Positions 26,301 to 38,300 of a stretch of 64,000 bases of DNA are shown piece by piece. This DNA is from Acanthopleura granulata (lineage: Eukaryota > Mollusca > Polyplacophora > Chitonida > Chitonidae), in the NCBI GenBank assembly GCA_016165875.1, contig JABBOT010000005.1, positions 2,444,692-2,508,691 on the forward strand, read 5' to 3'. Position numbers and translations under genes: made by a program. Position 1 is the first letter of the stretch, and each line of letters begins with the position of its first letter. The notes below the pieces were generated by a model. That model worked only from the letters and a program-made list of their open reading frames with translations. It ran no database searches and was not told the origin of the DNA.

Positions 26301-29300
26301 TAAAATCCCACAAACCCATGCTACTGAAATGTACAAGTTGATACTGTATTGGATGTACACTTGTGCACATGACAAAGTTATTTGTTGTCAGATTCGAACA
26401 GTTCTACCAATCTTGGAAAGGTGCCTGGAGGCATGTTTAGAAGGTATGATGATCCTATTGGAAATATTGGAAATTACATCACCAAAAGTCATATTTGGTG
26501 ACCTCTACTGACCTCTAAAAACGATGCATTTTCTGTATGAGAATTTTTAGGGCACAGTATTTCACCTTAAGGTAATAGATCAGCAGTACAGCCTCAGTGA
26601 GTGTAGCCAAATATCATACACAGAATGTCCTCATTGCATAATGATGACTTATTTATGTACACATGTAATGTTTTTCTACATATCTGTATGCCACCTACAT
26701 TTAGTCACAATTAACAATGGCTGACAGAAAAAGTCCAAACTCCAATTAATCACACAAGGACAATAAATCATTTGAAAGTTTAATTCAGACCATTTAAAAA
26801 TTAAGATAGCGTGTCAAACTGAGAATGGAGCTTTACTTCTGTCACGATCATGAATTATTTACCTTCAAAACTGACATCTAAAAATAACTGACATTATTGT
26901 TTATTGAGTGCACCAGACATTACTGTTTTCAGTGAACAGAGGACAATTATTCTATTCTGATAAATATTAATTAACACTCAGTTTTATGAAGCATAAATAA
27001 ATACCTCTTGTAATTATAATGTTTTACAATTTTTCAACATCTGATAATATTGTAAGATAATAATATTATTTTTTGTTATTTACAGCGATGAATATCCTCG
27101 ACATTTTCAGGTCACAGTTAAAAAGACTATTCTAATTGAAACTTTCAACAGAATTATCCTAGGCTAAAGAATAAGGTTCCTCTAATGGAATTTTCATCAA
27201 GAAATGCTATTCTTTAGTTCTGAACTTGTATGAGGGCTTCATGTCTTTTCTATATACTAGGTTCAAATGGGTACTCAGAGATTTTCTCTTACATGATCTG
27301 TCATGGCTGAACTCCAGTCATTCCATGTATGCCAATCAGCATTGGCCCTTTACACTAGGATCAACTCCACAGGATCAGCTGAGTTGTGTCATGAGATGCC
27401 TTGTTTGGTGCGCTTCCATTTTAAACTTCATAATAACCATTATGGGATATGCGATTAGATTAAATGGAAAAGTTTAGGAAACAAATGGCGTTAAGTAAGT
27501 TTGACTTTAATACTACTTCTTTATTTTGCACGCAATCCATGTATACACACCATGTACAGGTGGAGGAGACAAGAGATCATAGACTGCTCAAATGGCAATA
27601 TGTCACTAGTTGTTGAGCGCTTACTGGCACCAAGTCCTCACAAGCATTCAGAACGGGGGAGTCAGAATAATGCCTGTTCAATGCTGATCTTGAGCAATAA
27701 AATTCCTTTAGGTAAGCGCCAAATACCCAAGCAGCAATTAGAGCTACAAAATCTTGTTGATCCACCAACTAGCTTAGTAAAGTACAAAAGCATAGAAACT
27801 CCGAAAAAAGAAATGTAACACATGGTTGACGTTCTCAATATTTCGACTAAGTTTTACTTGTCATCTTCAGGAGAAGTAATTTGTACAATCAACAAACACA
27901 CATATATATACATTTACAGAGATGCGGACAATAGAAGGCTGAATAAAATACACTGCTATGATTGATCAAATGCTTCAACCAATGGAAATTAAACATTGAT
28001 CACTTATGGTCATTCAGGCAAACAGCTTGTTTTGTTTAAGGAAGCACTCGCCATTCGCAGAAACCACTCGGTGCTTAACAATGGTATAAAAGCCTCAAAA
28101 GAGCTTCATTTGTTTCGCTAATTAGTCCCATTCTACCCTGTTTTCCTATGTTTTGTGTGCATTTTTTTTTTTTTCCCCGTTTATTAACAGTATTATCACT
28201 AAGCTTCTGTATTGACACTTGTAAATTATCCTCTTTCACTTCCAGTGCTATCTCTGATCACTCTGATCCTTATTTCACACATATATCATAAATCCAACAA
28301 CAGTTTGTTCGAACCAGTGTCAAACACCTGGCGTTGTAAATAACTATGTGTGTATATTGCTGTTCTCTCTATGTAACTGTTAGATATCGCTCTAATCCAT
28401 ATCTCACACCAATCACTAAAACAACAACATTTTGTTTTAGTAGGGTCAAATGTCTGATGCTGTCATCACTATGTGTGTATTCTGCTGTTTTCTCTGAATG
28501 ACCGCTACATATCGTCCTAATCCCTATTCAACACCTATCACTTAAACAATAGCAGTTTCTTTGTATTAGGATCAAAGGCCTGGTGCTGTCATAACTACAT
28601 CTGTTTATTGCTGTTTGCCTGAATGACCATAAGTGATCAATGTTTAATTTCCATTGGTTGAAGCATTTGATCAATCATAGCAGTGTATTTTATTCAGCCT
28701 TCTATTGTCCGCATCTCTGTAAATGTATATATATGTGTGTTTGTTGATTGTACAAATTACTTCTCCTGAAGATGACAAGTAAAACTTAGTCGAAATATTG
28801 AGAACGTCAACCATGTGTTACATTTCTTTTTTCGGAGTTTCTATGCTTTTGTAATTAGAGCTACACACGCTAAGGTAACAGTAAAATACCTGGACATGAA
28901 CTCCAGACATTCAAACACTAACTACTGATGCACAATCTAAGGTTTCCCCAGATGTGAGTATCATTCATCCTGTCATGGTTTATCAGTCACTGTGTCTGAG
29001 ATAACTGTTGACAGGAGACGAGGCACACCTGGTGCAGGTAACACTTCCTCTCCCCAGGTAAATCAGATATGTCTGCCCTGTCTGCACATACAATCATCAC
29101 TATGACTCACCAGCTGGTGATGAAATCACCCCAAGCCAGACCTGAGACTTCCTGTATACACTTTCATACTCCTCTGTCATCATATTCTTTCCTAATGAAA
29201 ACTTCATGTGTAATTAACATGCATGCAAAGATTTTGTATATATATGCAATTTTGTTGGCTCTATTAGTGCATTTAAAATACTACTGTATGCAGTTTACAG

Positions 29301-32300
29301 GGCAGTCTTCTCAGAATGTACCTCTACATACTCAGCATGACATTCAGAATGGTTAAGAAGACAATAAATATGTCTCTGGGTATTGCAAAAGTCTGCACTG
29401 GGCTATACCACAAACATCTATAAAATTCAACAACTAATTTTATCTTTGAAAGAAATCAAAATCTTTTCCATATTGCTAAGTCTCGTCTATATCCATGCTA
29501 ATACATGGGACATACATGTAGCGCACCATCAGGTGTAACCTCTGCTATTGTTGCCCACCATTTCCTGTGTGGCCCCTGATTTTATGCCTTTTGTATACTG
29601 CAGGTCTATAAACAGTACAGCTCCTGTGTAAACTGTGTCTGGTCAGTAGCTGACCCTGTCTGGACATCAGTCTGGTCACCCTGGTCAAAGGGTGGCTCAC
29701 CTTACTGATCCCCACCCCCAAAATAGTAATTCTCTGACCCAGACAGACAAAGTGCTATCTAGCAAAAACCCTTTCCAATCAGCTAGGGTACAGACTCTCA
29801 GGCTGACGGTGAAAGTTAAGGCAATATACTGTGTTCATAGACAAACTTATTCTGAACTGAAGTATATCTAAATCCTCATACATATGTGATCTCTGCAATT
29901 TTTTGCTACCTAGCTTACAGTGTTTTGATATGTAACAACCAGTTTAAATGCTCAAAATATTTCAGTGCACAGTTTGTATACTTAAATGAAATCTGACAAT
30001 TTAATGGCAATATAAAGCCAAATCATCATTTCAAGAGTCTCACTCGTTCACACAAAATCTGAAGTGTAGACGAGGAAACCTGACGAACAGAGTAATAAGC
30101 TGGGGCAAAAAAACCTGAAGTGTAGGACGAGCAGCAAAACTGAAGTGTAGGAAAGGTAAAAAACTGAAGTGTAGGAAGAGCAACAAAACTGATGTGTAGG
30201 AAAGGCAACAAAACTGAAGTGTAGGAAGAGCAACAAAACTGAAGTGTAGGAAAGGCAACAAAACTGAAGTGTAGGAAAGGCAACAAAACTGAAGTGTAGG
30301 AAAGGCAACAAAACTGAAGTGTAGGAAAGGCAACAAAACTGAAGTGTAGGAAAGGTAAAAAAACTGAAGTGTAGGAAGAGCAACAAAACTGAAGTGTAGG
30401 AAAGGCAACAAAACTGAAGTGTAGGAAAGGTAAAAAAACCTGAAGTGTAGGAAGAGCAACAAAACTGAAGTGTAGGAAAGGCAACAAAACTGAAGTGTAG
30501 GACAGGTAAAAAACCTGAAGTGTAGGAAGAGCAACAAAACTGAAGTGTAGGAAAGGCAACAAAACTGAAGTGTAGGAAAGGTAAAAAAACTGAAGTGTAG
30601 GAAAGGTAAAAAAACTGAAGTGTCGGAAGAGCAACAAAACTGAAGTGTAGGAAAGGCAACAAACTGAAGTGTAGGGAGAGCAACAAAACTGAAGTGTAGG
30701 AAAGGCAACATACCCTAAAGTGTAGAAGTCATTGAACAAGAGCTATATGTATAGTTTACATGTCAGGCATAAAGACCGTGTATACACAGGAGAGGTAACC
30801 AAACTGAAAATGCAGAGAAGGGAACCAGTGTAGAATATCACCATTACACCTACATGTAGGTATACACAAACCCAGTCAGTCTGAAGTGTTCAAAAACCTT
30901 GACAGCAGCCAAACTAACTCTGCCCACATCCCACACTTTAACTTCTGGATTCCAGATGATCCATTTTATTTGTCTTGGAGGACTGGGGATCAAACAGCAG
31001 TGTTATCTGGATGAGCATGTGGGCCATTTCATTCCTGGATCATTTCCTGCCAGAGTTGTATATGTACCAGGTGTACCTGGCTGGCTCCATGCATGTTCAT
31101 GTATACAAAATGTACATCTAGATCAACCGGACAGATATGGGGAGACTGCTAGGGTGGGGGAGACAGCTAGGGTGGGGGAGAATAAGGGTGGGGGCGAATG
31201 ACGGTAGACAATCAATAGGTACATGTACATGTAGCACATCTGCAACACTGCATATTCAGTGCAGGCTCTAACAAAGGAAGGAGGGGGAGACGAAAACTGG
31301 ACTCCATTCTGTTTGCCAAGATGCTGTGGAAATGTGCACAGAGGTGAATGTGGCATCAGCCAAAGGTGCTCTCCATCAGCCAATCTCCCACTCCCTGGCT
31401 AATACTGACCACAGAACCAGACTCCACTACTCAGCTGGCCTTAATTATAGTCATGTCCAGGAATCTAGCAGATACCCCTTCAGTAGGGGCAGCACCTGGG
31501 GGTTGTGGCCACTGAAGGGGTCATTTAGGTGGGTGGTTCTGGGTGATTTAGTGGGCAACATGCTATCAGAGGCAGGAGTTACAGTTCAGCATGTGTTCTG
31601 TGGACGGAAATGGCTAGGGTCAGGGTCCATTGGAATCTCCCCATGATTAGTATAGCTAGCCCATCAGAAGTGCTCACTCAATCAGGCTAGACCCTAAGTA
31701 CTTCTCCACTGACATGACCAAGAATCCAATAACCCCATTTTAACCCACATCCATATTGTTCTTCCTGAATCCCTCTCAGCATTTCTATTCAACTTTTTGA
31801 GCATTTTAAACTTCTCAAAAGATGATGACTATTATGAGCATTCAACAACTTTTTTTCCCCTGCTTTTCATAAATTCCATAAGCTTTTCCAAAAGCAGATG
31901 TTTGGTAAAGACAACTTAAATAGACCTGAATTTTGGAAAACAGTGGCTCTACAGACTATCAGGGAGGTAATTCATCTGTCCATGGCCCGGGGACAGTGGA
32001 TCAGTTGATCCCCACCCCTCAATCACCTGGTCAGTCGAAACCACCCCAAAGGGCTCCTTGGCTTATTCCAAACATGCACTGATCCCATCCCTTTCCCCCA
32101 ACCCTCAACAGTTGCCTTAAACTACCTAGCTGATCATATTAACAAAGGCAGCATTGCTATCAGAGATATTTAGCACAAGGCAATTTGCCATTTCTTTGAA
32201 GTGCGCCATGTAACTGACAAAGCCATTCACTGGTTTGGAAGAGAATCCAGATCCTGTCATTGCTGAACATAAACAATACCTATAGCACAGGAACTGGTAA

Positions 32301-35300
32301 CAGATACACCTCATCTGCTTCTGATGCCACAGCTGACAGATGCAAGACAGAATCTGCTGATTTCGAGCCTTGCAATGCTGCTACCATAGAGATGCAAGCC
32401 GGATACACGATACCGCAGCTTTATAAACAACGCTCTGACCCACCTTGGAATCCTCCTAACCACTGACCAGAACAATGCTGCCATGTGCTCAAATCTCACA
32501 CACGGTGGTCCAGACACAACTGCACATCGGGAGGGGGGTGGGGGGGTGTCAAGGCAAAACTGCCTGACAAAAGACAGTTGTTTCTGTCTCTGCAGCAACT
32601 GACTATTCTGGCTAACCCAACCTCAGCCAGAAACCTGACAGTTCCTCAAGTACAATTCATGATTAATCCAGACAATACATGAATATTTCATCTAGTCTGT
32701 GAGTTCAGGATTATCTACCAACGCACCTGATTATTACCTGTATGGAGGCATGTACTCAATGTTACATTTTGTTGTGATAACATAGAGTTCATGATCAAGG
32801 TGATAATTATCCAAACTTGAATGTCACATCAAATTTAGATGTACTTTTGTCTTTGAGAGACTGCTTTGAGGCTAGCAGAACCATTGAAACATCTCCACAG
32901 AGTGTCATGTGGTGTGGGAAATAACATACATTGTTTTCATATGATTTTGAAGTAATTAACAAGTAAATATTCTATATCTGAACACTGTTCTATGGGAGAG
33001 ATGAAATAGTAGTAAACTTACTTTATATTGCTGGTAGCTGGTGCCCTTTTAAAAACATTCCATTATTATTATTATTTTAAACAAAAACTAGAGCCTATAG
33101 GTACTGAAATGTATTCTATGACTCAATGCTCAGGCTTTCTTGCATGTAAATAATTCTGTTAGCTGGCCTTTGTTTATGATCATGCACTATTATAAATAAA
33201 TCTATCATAATTTCACACTCTTATCCATCAATTGTATGTTGTGCAAGATGGGGGTCTGAGAATCGCTTTATGAGGAAAGCAAATACTAATCAGTGATAAA
33301 CATTCGAACAGTTGCCTGCAGGCTGGGGATTTCACCCGTACTGGCCTAAGCCACAGCACAGGTGAGTAAGATAAAGTTTGTGTATAGTTAACTGATATAC
33401 CATAATTCACATAATCTAACTCTTTAACATTTTAAGCAGCATACATGTCTACACTGAGAAAGGGCCGGGAAGAATTTCACTGATATCCAGCCAAAACAGT
33501 TTCTCTACCTTTTATACAAACTATGCTTCAGGTGAGCCATGGTAGCATATACGCAATTATAGATTCCTGCTGCATGTGGTTGGACAGTGTCAACCCCATT
33601 TCAATTGTTAAGAACACCCAATTTCACTTCAAATGACCCAAATAAGCCTCACAAAAATCATGCAATAAGCTCTGCTGAACTTTATTAATTTTCTCTTGCC
33701 ATTCCCTACATAATGTTTAAGTAACTTCAACTATGAAATGATACATTATACAGTGTTCAATTTTCACTGTTACCAACTAGTGACTTCTGATGCATATCAA
33801 ACAAGTTAAAACCTAAGCTTACTTTTAGATCTGCTTTGTTTATGGCAGAGTATGGATCATACGGAAAATCTCACAGACATCATATGGATCCATGCATGAG
33901 TATGGATCTGTATCATTCTACAATATGACATCTTCCTTCCAATTCCTTGAAAAATGCTTTAAGTTGCTTGACATAACACTCGATAGTGCTTGCCGACTAA
34001 AAGCTATCAACTGCTACTGATCTTCTACATTCAGCAAGTGAAGCAATATTTATTGAGTAAGGCATCAAGGAGATAGACAGATACACAAGTGGGCTTCGAT
34101 GACGAATGCTTTTCCAAGACAGCGGCCGAGTATTAAGCAGCCGTGAGGCCCGCAAAGACCGAAAGCAGCAGAAAACAAAACAAAAGCAATATCACCTCTA
34201 ACACTAACATTATTAGCGTGAAATGATGCTTAAAAAAGTCACTTAAAATTTGGCTTTATTTATACACAAACTGACAAAGATTTGTTCTCTGAATCATTTA
34301 CCTCTCAAAAACTGTCAGGTCTGGCACTATAGCCCGAATGACCCTCACAAAAACAACAAAATATTCCTGCATGCAGAGGAGAAAAAAATGACATTTTTAA
34401 ATGTTAAACTGATTTTGCTAAAATGTTACTTCACATCTCCTCACTATTATACTTTCCAAAAAGAACATGTAGCAAAACTAGACACTAGGAAGGTTAATCT
34501 GTGCATTATTTTTGGAACTATTGTTTTTGGTTGTACTTTGGTCAATGACTTCTGGTCTGAGAGTTGGGAAATTGCCATGACTATATAATGCAATTGGCTA
34601 TGCGTTCGCATAAAATACATAAAGATGGTAAAGGAAAACAGAAGACCAAAGATAGAACAGTCTGGCAGCCTTGGCTGTTTTTAGATTCGCAGGTAAGAAC
34701 TAACAGTTTGGAATACATTTCTCCAATCCCTGGCTAGGATATAACATCCACTTCCTGGGCTGCTGTTGTTGCCAAGCCTTAGAAACTGCTAATTAATCAG
34801 TCTCCCTAACCACAACCTGGGAGTTTACGGTGAACACTGATCACCCACTCCCCACATCCACGAACGCTTTCAATTTCCTGCAAAATCTCACAGACAACTG
34901 AAAGCTGTATTTAATCAACCTCAAGTATGATAGCAAAGCTCAGGCATTCTTCAGCTAGAATACTGCGGCCACAGATATCTTCAATTGTCTCCGTTGTTTC
35001 AAGGCTTTGGCACATGTCTAAAGCCTTGCAGGAAGAGCCAGGCCAGGGTACTCACCCAACAATAGGCCATGTGGACGCCGTCAGTGACACTGATGGTCAA
35101 GTTGTAAGTGTTCCTTTGCTCCCAGTCCAGAGACTGGGCCAGTAACACAATCCCATCTTCTATTCCAATTACAAACTTTTTCTCCTCATTGCCTCCTGTC
35201 AAAAAAGAGGAGGACACGTGATTTATGAGTCAGTTACATGAAAAAAGTGTGTCAAGATAAAAAAAATCCTGTCTTTATTCTTGTTCCGGGAAACAGTGAA

Positions 35301-38300
35301 GTTATACTTGAACAACCTCAACCAGCCACTTGCTGCAGACAAAAAGCCTCTGCATATTATATCATTTCTCTGTCTCACAGCCACCGTGATACTCTGACAC
35401 TCTGACTGAATATTAAATATCAAGTACCAAGAGAAATCACCAAGAGGCCCAAGACACTTACAGACATAACGTTGTAAGAGACACTGATATACACTTATTC
35501 TGTTTTGTTGTTTTGTTTGATGTTTTTCTTTTTTTTTCCTAAATTTTCTTCTTATCCTTTTACTTTATCAGGTAAGCAAGAGAAATCACTAGGAAGTCCA
35601 TGATAATTTTTTTTTGCATTTTTTGTTGTTTTCTTTTGTCCTTTATTTTTTCACTTGTAAAACGACACACATGTATGTGCAGGCAAGCACAAAGCTACTG
35701 CTCAGTTTTCACAACTAGATCTGTGGTTATCTTCACACTCTCCCAATGCCACATGTTTTTTCAAGGTTAAGAAGCAAAACCACACACTATTCACTTGCTC
35801 ATGGTAGTATCCATTCCCATACTTGCAGGTACATTTTTTTCGTTTAATTGACCTCAGGTAAAGAAAAGAAAAATCCATTAAAATCTCTGCCATAGGCACC
35901 ACATCGATACAAACACAAACTGTCATGCAATGACTGATGGTAACAGCCACAATGGCATGTGACAAATATAATGCAAATGCCTTCCAAATTTCAGTACTGA
36001 GTTTGTTACAAGCAAATTTCTCTGGGTTTTTAGCCTCAATTCTGAGCAAAGAGAAAATCAATATCTGTGCAAGCAGAGGAAAATGCCACGATGATCATGC
36101 TCTGATCATTATTATCTATCACTAGTCCTCACAGCTTTTTCTAATTCCAATTTATGCACGCAATTGTCACCCAGAAGTGAAATCGGCCTTCTAGCTGCAA
36201 TTTAGATTGGTAAACCGGTACATTGTCCGAATGAATTGATTTTACAATTGGCTGGCCGTAACCATGCCAGAAACTTTCCCAAATTGACCAGAGATATGCA
36301 CAGGGTGATACATTAGCATCAATTCTATTACCGAACACATTAGAACAAGTTGGGAATCAAGGAACCGGAGCTAAATAATTCTGGATTCCCATGCTCTTAG
36401 CTGAGGTGCTCCACAATGAAAGCCTGCTGTACTCAGCTGCCATGCAGCAAACAGAACCAGTGACTAACCCTACCACTAGTAAATCACAGCAGCGGTGTTC
36501 CGAAACGCACATCCTACCAATTCAAATCACCTACTTGTTACGTCCATATAACTTGAGTTAACCACAACCAGGGTTAATGACTGAATGTAAATGCCTTAAG
36601 CAGAAACATAACGACAAATTCCAGAATGTGCTCTTAAACCAGCTACTTCTGACTTCATCCCATTATTGTGCATGTTGTGAATGTCCTTAAATACACTGTA
36701 GCTTCAAATTCTAATACTTTCTCAATTAAATCAGAAACAAGACAATCTGCATGTTCCACCTGACACTGGACAGGCCCCTAGCCTTACCTGTGATGTTATA
36801 CCACAACTTGTCATGGTCTTCATCTGTGGCCTCTAACAGGGCTACCATACTTCCCAGTTTGTCATCCTCCATGATAGGCACAGTCAAGTCAGTCTTGTCA
36901 AACTTGGGCGGGTGGGCAGAACGGTCAGGTCTGCCCAATACCTCCACCCGGACACGGGCGATGGACTTCCTGGGTGGAGTCCCGCCATCCTCAGCCTTGA
37001 TCTGAAAAATCGTCCAAAAGGTGAATGGATAGACAATAACAAGAGGGAAAGGTTTTGCCATGTAACGTTTCCAGGATGAATTGACATGTATAAAAGGATT
37101 TAATAATCAGTCTCACTGGGGAAGATGGAATTTTTTCAAAACTGTGTGAGGCTGATGTCTGTAGTGAACAAACAAGATGACCAATGTGTCATCACAAGTC
37201 ATGACAAGTGCCCACTTCCAAACTGACCCCAAGATAAATAACAAGCAGAAAACGTAAACATGATGAACCTCTACAATAATGCGGTCCTCCAAAAAAGCTC
37301 CTTTGTCCCAGCTATAAAGCCAACGATGCAAGAGAGACATGTACTCAAATTCCTTGACGTTTTGAGCAACTTTCAATACCATGTATGCACCTTTTTAATT
37401 TGATTGTTGAGACAAAACCAGCCACTGGTTGGGTTGGCAAATTCAGGATTTCACAAAACATGTGAAAAGGCTAAAGAATTACAGTACTGTCTGAGAACCA
37501 GTAACACTGTCAGAACACTTACGCTAATGGAATGGCCACTCCCTTTAACCAGATCCTGTGGACTTAAGGCAGTGATCTCCCCTGTTTTGGGGTGGACATG
37601 AAACTTCGTCCTTGTTCCTTTGGCAGTGTAAGTGATTTCGGCATTGACCCCAGAATCCTTGTCGAAGGCCACCACTCTGAAGAGTGACAACACCTGGGTA
37701 GCTGGTAACGGTTCAAGGATCCGCACCCGGTAGACGCGCTCCGTGAACTGCGGGGCATTGTCATTCTCATCCAACACCCTGACCACAACTCTGGACGTGG
37801 AGGATAGGTTAGGCTGCCCATTGTCACTGACTGTTACCTGAGGATAAGAAATTAAGACACATCACTGACTGGGGAAATGACAAATATTAAACATGAATAA
37901 TAAACATGTCCACTGAAAGTACATTCCGTCTGCATGTTAAGTAAGAAAATTATTCAGGTATCATACAGCATAGTTATCCGAAAAGGACGAACACTGTTAA
38001 GATGTCACTATGAGGCAAACACATCATAGCTGACCACTGTGGCTCAATGTAACTATTCAGTTAGGTGTTCGAATTGTTGGTTACACTGGTTTTACGTGGA
38101 ACTTCAAAGACATGGCCTTAACATAATGTCCAAAATATTTATTTTAACACAAAATAAAGACTGGCTCCTGATAATCAGATTAAATACATATACTGTATAT
38201 TATCAAATGGATGTCTAGAAATACACTCTGTACACATTAATACAATGTACTCTGAGGCTGATGAATTCTAACAAAATGACGATTTACAATTTTGCCAATT

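Larger units (their letters stand above)
25130..35055. other. 9.9-kb intron with several repeats
   Basis: It separates TDGVHMAYCW from LNVKVQDNNDNAP in EC13. It holds a G-rich tract at 26197, a SINE tail at 25995, the Penelope-like element at 27749-28852, the 25-bp array at 30057-30725 and a G-rich repeat at 31138. No nested gene is supported; open frames are short and unrecognised. Confidence 0.75.

Noticed and set aside
27785..28851. Mariner-type MITE with TA target duplication
   Set aside because: TA does flank the arms, but the 13-bp direct repeat and one-sided 36-bp tail are better explained by a Penelope-like insertion. It is kept as an alternative.
30026..30739. Three overlapping minus-strand open frames of 212-237 codons
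   Set aside because: The 25-bp period rotates the frame and the unit lacks stops in all three. There is no cadherin motif or other coding sign.
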